Shown: positions 1 to 5,496 of the stretch, piece by piece | Position numbering within the stretch: position 1 is the stretch's first letter | How the letters are laid out: each line of letters begins with the position of its first letter | Source: Sedimentisphaerales bacterium | GTDB taxonomy: Bacteria; Planctomycetota; Phycisphaerae; Sedimentisphaerales; SM23-30 | Length of the DNA stretch: 8,036 nt | Direction: 5' to 3' | Assembly (NCBI GenBank): GCA_030640865.1 | Contig: DAOWIP010000172.1 | Span: 1 to 8,036, forward strand | Program-made: the position numbers and the translations under genes | Notes under the pieces: generated by a model | Told to the model about the DNA's origin: nothing | Databases searched by the model: none | The model's input: the letters and a program-made list of their open reading frames with translations, nothing else

Positions 1-961
1 CGGCACCAACCCTGCCAGCGGCTCGATCGCCGGCTATCAGGTCAAGACCGTCCGCAGTAACGCCCAGGGCATGATGGACATCGATACGTTAAAGGAAATG
101 CTCGATGAGGATGTGGCCGGGCTGATGCTGACCTGCCCCAATACACTGGGACTGTTCAACCCGCACATTAAAGAGATTTGCGATCTGGTCCATAGCGTGG
201 ACGGACTGGTGTATTATGACGGGGCCAATCTGAACGCGATAACAGGCAAGGTTCGGCCCGGCGATATAGGTTTCGACATCGTGCATTTGAATTTGCATAA
301 GACATTCGCTGCCCCGCATGGCGGTGGTGGCCCTGGTTCAGGCCCGGTAGGCGTGGTGGAAAGGCTTACAGATTTTCTGCCGGTCTCGATTGTGGTAAAG
401 CGAGACGACGGCACTTACGCTCTGGAATATGATCGGCCTAAGTCGATCGGTTATGTTGCCCCGTTTTACGGCAATTTCGCGGTAATCCTGCGAGCCTATG
501 TATATATCCTTATGCTGGGCAGAGAGGGTCTGATTCGGATGGCCGAGAACGCTGTGCTTAACGCCAATTATATTAAGGAAAAACTCAAAGAATATTACGA
601 ACTACCATATCCGCAAACGTGCAAACATGAGTGCGTCTTTAGTGCCCAGCGGCAGTTGAAGTATGGCATTCACGCGATTGATGTTGCAAAGGCCCTGATC
701 GACGCCGGCATTCATCCGCCCACGGTATATTTTCCTACGACAGTCAAAGAAGCGATTATGATCGAACCGACCGAAACTGAAAGTCGTGAGACACTTGACG
801 CGTTTATTAACGCGATGATCGAGATCGCTCGGACCGCCGAGACCAACCCGGAAACCCTGAAGGCCGCGCCGCGGACGACGCCTGTCTCACGGCTGGATGA
901 GACCGCAGCCGCTCGTCATATCAACGTCGCCTGTGAAGAAAAATATACTTATTCCAAGTGA
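1..961 (+). CDS. gcvPB: Glycine dehydrogenase (decarboxylating) subunit 2, C-terminal part (5' end outside window)
   Basis: This is the PLP-binding subunit of the split P-protein of the glycine cleavage system. It decarboxylates glycine and passes the aminomethyl group to the lipoyl arm of GcvH in the cytoplasm. The reading frame is already open at base 2 (GTNPASGSIAGYQV) and stops with TGA at 959-961. About 319 codons are visible of a family that usually has about 480-490 residues, so the start lies upstream. Diagnostic features are the GTNPAS block, the DGANLNAI segment, and the PLP-lysine motif LNLHKTF (Lys codon 299-301) followed by APHGGGGPGSGPVGV. The family's C-terminal block TPVSRLDETAAAR is present. 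The last residues (INVACEEKYTYSK) look unlike the usual ending, and the stop codon lies inside a 22-bp element that recurs near 5323. The other gcv genes are presumably upstream but are not visible. No convincing terminator follows. Confidence 0.96.
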   Translation, partial: GTNPASGSIAGYQVKTVRSNAQGMMDIDTLKEMLDEDVAGLMLTCPNTLGLFNPHIKEICDLVHSVDGLVYYDGANLNAITGKVRPGDIGFDIVHLNLHKTFAAPHGGGGPGSGPVGVVERLTDFLPVSIVVKRDDGTYALEYDRPKSIGYVAPFYGNFAVILRAYVYILMLGREGLIRMAENAVLNANYIKEKLKEYYELPYPQTCKHECVFSAQRQLKYGIHAIDVAKALIDAGIHPPTVYFPTTVKEAIMIEPTETESRETLDAFINAMIEIARTAETNPETLKAAPRTTPVSRLDETAAARHINVACEEKYTYSK

Positions 962-986
962 AAACATCACGTTGTACATTATTGCC

Positions 987-1015
987 TCGACAAACAGGGG
1001 TTAATGTGCTATAAT
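987..1015 (+). promoter_or_regulatory. Sigma70-type promoter with extended -10
   Basis: A -35 box TCGACA (987-992) is followed by exactly 17 bases and then TATAAT (1010-1015). The -10 is preceded by TG at 1007-1008, giving the extended form TGCTATAAT. Transcription would start near 1022, leaving about 95 nt before the start codon of the zinc-ribbon gene. The promoter lies just after the gcvPB stop, so the small gene is probably not read only as part of the gcv operon. Confidence 0.72.
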
Positions 1016-1115
1016 ACTTCCAAAAATTGATTATTTATCTGGATTTTCCTCTTTTATCTCCATTTTTGAGAAAATGGAAATCTGCTCGTGGAAATATTTT
1101 GTTGGAGGGTTGATT

Positions 1116-1553
1116 ATGATTCAATTCAAATGCAGTCAGTGTGAGGAACCATTGGAAGCGCCGGAATCAATGCAGGGTGAGCGATTGCAGTGTCCGAAAT
1201 GCCGTTATCCTGAATTGGTTCCTGCTCTGGAGGAAGAGCCTGAACCGATCAAGCTGGAAACAAACGGTGAAAACATTAATGAGGCTACGCAGATTCGCAC
1301 CTTTGGTTCCGATTCCACCCGGGAACGTAAAGAGGAATATAAACGGCCCCTGAATACTACCGGCAAAGGAGCGACACGAGTTCGCACCTTTCACACTCGC
1401 TTAAGCAATAACGCTATGGCGTTCCTTGACGAACAGGTTAATGAATGGATCGATGAGAACCCTGATATTGAAGTCAAGTTTTCCACCAGTACTGTGGGGA
1501 TGGTGGAAAGTAAAAAAACCGAGCCGCATTTGATTATTAATGTCTGGTATTAG
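1116..1553 (+). CDS. Small zinc-ribbon protein with conserved C-terminal domain, function unknown
   Basis: A 145-residue soluble protein. The N-terminus has a CxxC-x16-CxxC zinc ribbon (Cys6, Cys9, Cys26, Cys29). Next comes an acidic, Pro/Glu-rich linker (about 35-57), then a motif TQIRTF (58-63) that recurs as TRVRTF (87-92), separated by a charged stretch. The final 50 residues form a compact mixed alpha/beta domain (SNNAMAFLDEQVNEWIDE helix, then the IEVKFSTSTVGMV and HLIINVWY strands). The start at 1116 was chosen because GGAGGG (1104-1109) sits 6 bases before it. A longer version from 1074 would add 14 residues without a good ribosome-binding site. Proteins with an N-terminal ribbon of this kind are common in planctomycetes (general knowledge). 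I do not recognise a function; nucleic-acid or protein binding through the ribbon is possible. No signal peptide or membrane segment is seen. Confidence 0.85.
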   Translation: MIQFKCSQCEEPLEAPESMQGERLQCPKCRYPELVPALEEEPEPIKLETNGENINEATQIRTFGSDSTRERKEEYKRPLNTTGKGATRVRTFHTRLSNNAMAFLDEQVNEWIDENPDIEVKFSTSTVGMVESKKTEPHLIINVWY

Positions 1554-1565
1554 CCGGATTATACT

Positions 1566-2267
1566 TCAGGCCGAATTGAACAGCGCCTTTTCAACCGCCT
1601 TCTCTGCGTGAATTTTTGTAGTATCGAACAATTGTACAGAAGTATGTTCCTGATGAACGAGTTGGGCGATTTCTGTGCACCCAAGAATAACCGCTTCAGC
1701 GCCCTGTTCAGCCAACTGGTTGATAATTCTCAGAAACTCAGTCCTTGAATTCTCAACAATTTGTCCAAGACAGAGTTCGTTGAAGATTACACTATGGATA
1801 GTTTTTCGGTCGATCTCTCCGGGAATCAACACGTCAAGATCGTATTTGTTTTCCAATCTGCCTTTGTAGAACTCCTGCTCCATCGTAAAGGTTGTTCCTA
1901 TAAGACCAACGGTTTTTATTCCTTTTTCTATGATTTCCCCGGCTGTCGCGTCAGCGATATGCAGAATCGGGATATTTATATTGCTCTCAATCTCTGAGGC
2001 TACTTTATGCATTGTATTTGTGCAGATAACAAGAAAGTCCGCACCGCCCAACTCTACATGCTTCGCGGCTTGGGAAAGGATTTCGGCTGTAGCCGCCCAG
2101 TTGCCGGATTGCTGATGTTTCTCTATTTCGGCAAAATCGACGCTGTAAAGGCAAAGCTTTGCTGAATGCAAACCACCCAGCCTGGTCTTCACCTGCTCAT
2201 TGATAATGCGGTAATAGGTTTCAGTTGACTCCCAGCTCATACCACCAAGTAACCCGATTGTTTTCAT
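1566..2267 (-). CDS. Aspartate/glutamate racemase family amino-acid racemase
   Basis: A 233-residue cofactor-independent racemase of the Asp/Glu racemase (YgeA/RacX-like) family. These enzymes interconvert L- and D-amino acids by a two-base mechanism and often supply D-amino acids for the cell wall or exopolymers. Visible landmarks are the N-terminal strand and loop MKTIGLLGGMSWEST, the first catalytic site FLVICTNTMHK (Cys82), the VGLIGTTFTM strand, and the second catalytic site AVILGCTEI (Cys197). Both active-site cysteines are present, which favours an active enzyme; in some family members the first one is Thr. The length is normal for the family. The start at 2267 is preceded by AAGGGTGG. 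The frame stays open upstream to 2360, but that extension would cross the predicted promoter and lacks family similarity. The gene is convergent with the zinc-ribbon gene, with only 12 bases between their stops. Substrate specificity cannot be read from sequence. Confidence 0.93.
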   Translation of the reverse strand: MKTIGLLGGMSWESTETYYRIINEQVKTRLGGLHSAKLCLYSVDFAEIEKHQQSGNWAATAEILSQAAKHVELGGADFLVICTNTMHKVASEIESNINIPILHIADATAGEIIEKGIKTVGLIGTTFTMEQEFYKGRLENKYDLDVLIPGEIDRKTIHSVIFNELCLGQIVENSRTEFLRIINQLAEQGAEAVILGCTEIAQLVHQEHTSVQLFDTTKIHAEKAVEKALFNSA

Positions 2268-2322
2268 ATTTTTCCACCCTTCTACGAATTGTCGTTTCCC
2301 TGAGCTATTTCCATTCATCCGC

Positions 2323-2331
2323 ATTATATCA
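2323..2331 (-). promoter_or_regulatory. Extended -10 promoter for the racemase gene
   Basis: Read on the minus strand, TGATATAAT is a perfect extended -10 element. No good -35 is visible 16-18 bases upstream, which is typical for extended -10 promoters. The start of transcription would be near 2316, giving a leader of about 50 nt and supporting translation from 2267 rather than from the longer open frame. Confidence 0.55.
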
Positions 2332-2502
2332 CTTATACCAGTCTCCAGGAACAATCGCAAGGGTACACGATAAACTCTAAAAATTCGATATTCTTGACAT
2401 AAAGTTGCGTATATGCGTTATTACGCGGCGTCCAGGTCTGCCTTACTGATATTTTCAGGGGTTGTCATTATGTTGGTTTTTCAGGTTTTTTCTTGACTTT
2501 TG

Positions 2503-2511
2503 TGGTATAAT
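2503..2511 (+). promoter_or_regulatory. Candidate extended -10 promoter for the PAS-GAF-receiver operon
   Basis: TGGTATAAT matches the extended -10 consensus TGnTATAAT. A TTGACT lies at 2493-2498 but is only 7 bases away, too close to act as its -35. Transcription would begin near 2518, giving a leader of about 165 nt that includes the 18-bp tandem repeat. Confidence 0.5.
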
Positions 2512-2620
2512 CGATATTTGTAGAAGTGTTGTTCGCAAAATGAGCTTGAGTACTGTTCCTTCGATTTTCCCTTCGGTCGCGACCAGGGCTTCGGCTTTTT
2601 CAGGACAAGTTTGCGAAAAT

Positions 2621-2656
2621 CCGATTATTGTTCTAAATCGGACTATTGTACTAAAT
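2621..2656 (+). repeat. 18-bp tandem direct repeat before the signalling gene
   Basis: Two adjacent 18-bp units (2621-2638 and 2639-2656) agree at 15 of 18 positions. They share ATTGT and CTAAAT cores in the same register. The pair ends 29 bases before the start codon and lies downstream of the predicted promoter. An operator for a protein binding the same face of the helix, or an RNA-level site, are both possible; neither is shown. Confidence 0.6.
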
Positions 2657-2685
2657 AATATCAAAGGGCTAAGGTTGGTAAAGGG

Positions 2686-4431
2686 ATGATGGATTCTGAA
2701 GAATCCGACAGGGGATCTCGCTGTGATACGCCGCGTCAGGCGAACAAACCCAAGGTGTTGTTTTTGCGGGGCAGTGGCAGGGCCGACAAATCCGATCTGC
2801 TGGAGACCCTCCGAAACAGCCTCTGTTTCGACATCTCTATAGCCCATAGTATGGACGAGGCTCTTGGTCTGCTTGAACAGCGCAGTTTTGACGCGGTACT
2901 TACCGACACGGCCGATTTTCTGCCACTCGAACGGGCCTCTGTTTCTGATCAGGCTCTTTCCATACTGAATAACATTGGCGAAGGAGTATGTATTGTTGAC
3001 CGGGGTGGCACGGTTCTCTGGGCCAATTCCAAGATGGAAAGTTTCTCCGCCTCGGTCAAACAGGGTGTCTCTGAACGGGGCCGCCAGGCCTTCGACTTTT
3101 TCGACCGGCAGTATCGCGAATCCAATCAGAGTAGTGATGTACCGATCCGCTCCCGCAAGTATTCCTTTACGGACGAGCAATCGAACCGATACTTCGAGAT
3201 GATTGTGAATCCGATGAAGGACGAACAGGGAAAACCTTCCCGGATTGCCACGGTTATCTGGGAGGACACCGCCAGCCGCAGATTGCAGCAGCGGATCGAC
3301 GCCATTGACAAGGCCGGCCGTGAACTGGTCCGTCTCGAAGCCGAGACGTTAAGCGCAATGACCGTCGAGGAACGCATTAATCTGCTTCAGAATAAAATCA
3401 TCCGTTACGCCCGCAAACTGCTACATTTCGATCATTTTGCCATTCGGTTGTTGAACCGCCGTACCAATCAGTTGGAGGTCCTTTTTGGTGTGGGGCTGCC
3501 CGGCGACACCCAGACCGAGGTCTTTGCGAACGTGGAGCACAACGGTATTTCCGGGTATGTTGCCGCAACAGGCCGCAGCTATATCTGCAACAACCCTTCA
3601 ACTGACGCCCGCTATCTGCCCGGCCTGGACCGTGCTTGTTGCTCTCTGACCGTGCCCCTGCTTCTGCACGATAAGGTCATCGGCACATTAAACGTCGAAA
3701 GCGATAAGGAGCAGGCATTTATAGAGGATGATCGGCAGATGGCCGAAATATTCGGTCGTCATATTGCTATTGCCATGAATATCCTTGATCTGTTGGTGGT
3801 CGAGCGTTATCAAACCACCGGACAGGCCGCCGACGTCCTGAATCAACAGGTTTCCGAGCCGCTTGACGGTATTTTGACTAAAGCGTCTCTGTTGATGGAG
3901 GATTACATTGGGCATGATGATCTTCGCCATCGTCTTCAGGGGATTATCGACAATGTAGTGAATATGAAAGCGTCGCTGAAGGAAATCCGGAAGCAGCCGA
4001 AGGGAATTTTCGATGCTCACATCGGCAAAGATATTACCCCCGACCCTCAGCTTATCGCCCGACACATTCTGGTAGTGGATGACGAGGAGTCTATTCGCCG
4101 GACCATCGCCGACGTCATCTGCAAGTACGGTTGTACTGCCGATACTGCCCAGGACGGCCGTGAGGGCAAGGCCCTGCTCCGGCAGCGAACTTATGACCTG
4201 GTGATTTCGGATATAAAACTCCCTTATGCCAATGGGTATGAGATTTTTGCCGCCGCCCAGTCCCTTAGTAAGAGTATTCCGGTTATTCTCATGACCGGCT
4301 TTGGGTATGATCCCAACCATTCAATCGTTCGGGCCAATCGTGAAGGACTCGCAGCCGTGCTTTATAAACCATTTAAGGTGGAACAGCTTATGAATGAAAT
4401 CTGCCGTGCCCTGAAAATATCGAAAGTGTAA
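2686..4431 (+). CDS. PAS-GAF-receiver signalling protein with degenerate DHp region and no kinase domain
   Basis: A cytoplasmic 581-residue signalling protein. Domains in order: a truncated receiver-like segment (about 22-80), where strand KVLFLRG lacks the acidic pair but FDAVLTD keeps an Asp at 74; a PAS domain (about 88-200; NNIGEGVCIVDRGGTVLWAN, ending VIWEDTASRR); a coiled linker; a GAF domain (about 225-370; HFDHFAIRLLNRR, GISGYVAATGRSY, VPLLLHDKVIGTLNVES); a helical segment resembling the DHp of histidine kinases (about 375-438); and a complete receiver (about 459-577). The receiver has D465/D466, phospho-acceptor D509 in DLVISDIKLP, T537 and K561 in KPF. In the DHp-like part the motif reads QQVSEPLDGI where kinases have HELRTPLTGI, so the His is replaced by Gln387. 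No ATPase domain follows. It therefore cannot autophosphorylate in the usual way and probably receives phosphate from another kinase. The start is ATG 2686 or the adjacent ATG 2689, with a weak AAGG upstream. No output domain is seen. It is 7 bases ahead of the Clp N-domain gene. Confidence 0.88.
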   Translation: MMDSEESDRGSRCDTPRQANKPKVLFLRGSGRADKSDLLETLRNSLCFDISIAHSMDEALGLLEQRSFDAVLTDTADFLPLERASVSDQALSILNNIGEGVCIVDRGGTVLWANSKMESFSASVKQGVSERGRQAFDFFDRQYRESNQSSDVPIRSRKYSFTDEQSNRYFEMIVNPMKDEQGKPSRIATVIWEDTASRRLQQRIDAIDKAGRELVRLEAETLSAMTVEERINLLQNKIIRYARKLLHFDHFAIRLLNRRTNQLEVLFGVGLPGDTQTEVFANVEHNGISGYVAATGRSYICNNPSTDARYLPGLDRACCSLTVPLLLHDKVIGTLNVESDKEQAFIEDDRQMAEIFGRHIAIAMNILDLLVVERYQTTGQAADVLNQQVSEPLDGILTKASLLMEDYIGHDDLRHRLQGIIDNVVNMKASLKEIRKQPKGIFDAHIGKDITPDPQLIARHILVVDDEESIRRTIADVICKYGCTADTAQDGREGKALLRQRTYDLVISDIKLPYANGYEIFAAAQSLSKSIPVILMTGFGYDPNHSIVRANREGLAAVLYKPFKVEQLMNEICRALKISKV

Positions 4432-4438
4432 ATAAATT

Positions 4439-4894
4439 ATGTATCAACATTTGTCGGAAACAGCCAAGGAAGTATTGAGACTTGCCGAAAGATTCGCCCA
4501 GCGCGAGCATAAGGAATACGTTGGAACTGAGCATGTATTGTTGGCGATTGTGGATCATGGACTTGGAGTAGGTGCCCAAGTACTGCAAAACTGCTCTATC
4601 TCCTCGGATATGGTAAAAGATCAGATAGCCCACCTTATCAAACGCTCTCTCGACGAAACCTGGGTACTGGGGCGACTGCCGGGCACACCGCATTTCAAGC
4701 AGGTAATTGCCCTTGCTATTGAGGAGGCTGAAAAGGTCAGGGATACAAAAGTAGGTACCGAGTATCTGCTCCTGGCACTGTTACGGGAAAAGGGCTGTAT
4801 GGCTGAGCGGACCCTGCAGAATCTGGGGCTTTCCTTGAAAGTGGCACGAAAGGAAGTGGCACGCCTTCAGGGCCGTTCTGAACCGACTAACTAA
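4439..4894 (+). CDS. Stand-alone Clp N-domain protein (double Clp repeat, no AAA+ module)
   Basis: A 151-residue soluble protein made of two Clp_N repeats: residues 5-64 (LSETAKEVLRLAERFAQ, YVGTEHVLLAIVDHG) and 84-143 (HFKQVIALAIEEAEKV, KVGTEYLLLALLREKG, LGLSLKVARKEV). It closely resembles the N-terminal domain of ClpC, which binds adaptors and substrates. The AAA+ modules that would follow in ClpC are absent: the gene ends in TAA and a terminator comes 31 bases later, so this is not a window-edge truncation. It could act as a ClpC-like adaptor, a decoy for adaptors, or a binder of marked substrates (inference). It starts 7 bases after the stop of the signalling gene with no clear Shine-Dalgarno sequence, which suggests an operon and perhaps translational coupling. 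Free Clp N-domain proteins are known as a group, but their roles are mostly undefined. Confidence 0.9.
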   Translation: MYQHLSETAKEVLRLAERFAQREHKEYVGTEHVLLAIVDHGLGVGAQVLQNCSISSDMVKDQIAHLIKRSLDETWVLGRLPGTPHFKQVIALAIEEAEKVRDTKVGTEYLLLALLREKGCMAERTLQNLGLSLKVARKEVARLQGRSEPTN

Positions 4895-4925
4895 TTCTTA
4901 TTGTGGAAAATGAGATATAGTGTGC

Positions 4926-4948
4926 CACGGCCGTATCGGCCGTGTTTT
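4926..4948 (+). terminator. Intrinsic terminator of the signalling/Clp N operon
   Basis: A perfect 8-bp GC-rich stem CACGGCCG/CGGCCGTG (4926-4933 and 4937-4944) with loop TAT is followed directly by TTTT. It lies 31 bases after the Clp N-domain stop codon and marks the end of the two-gene unit. Confidence 0.85.
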
Positions 4949-5043
4949 ATCACGTTCTTTACGTAGTTTTCCAACTGGGTGCCGCCTTTCTGTATTTCAG
5001 AGAGGTGCTCCTGTATAATCCTCGAAGGGTGGCAGCCACTACA

Positions 5044-5062
5044 GTCCCGATAGAATCGGGAC
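5044..5062. repeat. Palindromic repeat unit 1 (perfect 8-bp stem, AGA loop)
   Basis: GTCCCGAT and ATCGGGAC are perfect inverted copies around AGA. No T-run follows, so it is not a normal terminator. Its position beside two other palindromic units suggests an interspersed extragenic repeat. Confidence 0.7.
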
Positions 5063-5085
5063 GAAAGTGGATGGTAGCTAAGTAG

Positions 5086-5103
5086 GGTGCGATGTATCGC
5101 ACC
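5086..5103. repeat. Palindromic repeat unit 2 (perfect 8-bp arms)
   Basis: GGTGCGAT and ATCGCACC are perfect inverted arms separated by GT. Similar GGTGCG...CGCACC palindromes are frequent dispersed extragenic elements in many bacteria (general knowledge, not searched here). No T-run follows. Confidence 0.7.
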
Positions 5104-5125
5104 ATTTAATCTGCCCTGAAAGAGC

Positions 5126-5167
5126 CTGCCCCGAAGCCCTGAGCGCAGTCGAAGGGGCAGTCGAAGG
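5126..5167. repeat. Inverted CTGCCCC/GGGGCAG repeat with overlapping 12-bp-period direct repeat
   Basis: CTGCCCC (5126-5132) and GGGGCAG (5154-5160) enclose a CTGAGCGCAGTCGAAGG core of a kind often seen as a dispersed extragenic repeat. The 11-mer GCAGTCGAAGG occurs twice, at 5145-5155 and 5157-5167, so the right end looks partly duplicated. Confidence 0.65.
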
Positions 5168-5322
5168 CCCGAATGGGCGGAAATCCACTATTTAGCCCCC
5201 AGTTTTACTGTGGGTCAGTCTCGCCAAAAGTTCGAAAAACGGTACAAAAACGGCCCTCACGCTCCAAAATCGAGGGTGCAAAGGATTTTGGCACCGGCAT
5301 CTTTTTTAGCGGGACTTCCTTT

Positions 5323-5344
5323 ATATACTCATTCCAAATGAAAA
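5323..5344 (+). repeat. 22-bp element shared with the 3' end of gcvPB (943-964)
   Basis: The 22 bases here match 943-964 at 20 positions in the same orientation; the two differences are transitions (C/T and A/G). The gcvPB copy spans the last codons and the stop. A match this long is not expected by chance in 8 kb, although the AT-rich composition raises the odds somewhat. Confidence 0.55.
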
Positions 5345-5408
5345 TGCCGGGTTAGCCAATTCGTAACTCGTTTAGTATTATCGATTTGCAAGTCGGGCAA
5401 CACAACTA

Positions 5409-5453
5409 ATTTATACCCGATGGGTATAAATCCACCATTTTTATGGATTTTTT
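5409..5453. repeat. AT-rich overlapping inverted repeats upstream of the pilM promoter
   Basis: ATTTATACCC (5409-5418) and GGGTATAAAT (5422-5431) are perfect 10-bp arms around GAT. Overlapping this, AAATCCA (5428-5434) pairs with TGGATTT (5444-5450), followed by three further T. The two hairpins share bases and exclude each other. The first looks like an operator for a dimeric regulator just ahead of the -35 box; the second could be a weak terminator. Neither role is proven. Confidence 0.55.
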
Positions 5454-5462
5454 CGATAAAAT

Positions 5463-5490
5463 TTGATATTATGATGAATAGATATATAAT
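5463..5490 (+). promoter_or_regulatory. Sigma70-type promoter for the pilM-like gene
   Basis: TTGATA (5463-5468), a 16-base spacer and TATAAT (5485-5490) in a very AT-rich stretch. Transcription would begin near 5497, leaving a leader of about 280 nt before the start codon. Confidence 0.65.
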
Positions 5491-5496
5491 ATATTA

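Larger units (their letters stand above)
2268..2685. other. Divergent intergenic region between racemase and signalling gene
   Basis: About 420 bases without a convincing gene. It contains the racemase promoter (minus strand, 2323-2331), a candidate promoter for the signalling gene (2503-2511), a TTGACA at 2394-2399 with only a poor -10 partner downstream, and an 18-bp tandem repeat (2621-2656). A 49-codon open frame from ATG 2540 stops in an ATGA overlap with the next gene's start, but it has no good ribosome-binding site. Confidence 0.6.
4949..5462. other. Intergenic mosaic of short repeats without a convincing gene
   Basis: About 510 bases lie between the terminator and the promoter of the pilus gene. 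It contains three palindromic or direct-repeat units (listed separately), a weak stem 5264-5271/5284-5291 followed 10 bases later by a run of six T, a spaced inverted repeat CCGGCAT/ATGCCGG (5294-5300 and 5344-5350), a 22-bp element also found at the end of gcvPB, and an AT-rich inverted repeat. A 60-codon open frame at 5173-5355 has no ribosome-binding site and overlaps the repeats, so I do not call it a gene. No tRNA-like cloverleaf was seen. Confidence 0.6.

Noticed and set aside
2493..2511. TTGACT/TATAAT as a classical -35/-10 pair
   Set aside because: The spacer is only 7 bases, far short of 16-18. The -10 was kept only as an extended -10 element.
2540..2689. 49-codon open frame ending in an ATGA overlap with the sensor gene start
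   Set aside because: There is no good ribosome-binding site and the predicted peptide shows no domain-like features. The overlap is suggestive of coupling but not enough to call a gene.
2455..3180. 241-codon open frame on the minus strand
   Set aside because: It lies opposite the receiver/PAS part of the sensor gene, whose protein motifs are clear. The minus-strand translation has no recognisable domain.
3688..4320. 210-codon open frame on the minus strand
   Set aside because: It lies opposite the GAF and receiver coding sequence and is a by-product of codon usage there.
5044..5167. CRISPR array
   Set aside because: The palindromes differ from each other and lack regular spacing or equal-length spacers.
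5264..5307. Intrinsic terminator formed by CCAAAATC/GATTTTGG and a later T-run
   Set aside because: The stem is AT-rich with a 12-base loop, and the T-run is 10 bases beyond it; this is too weak to call.
5173..5355. 60-codon open frame in the intergenic repeat region
   Set aside because: No Shine-Dalgarno sequence, no recognisable domain, and it overlaps repeat units and a spaced inverted repeat.
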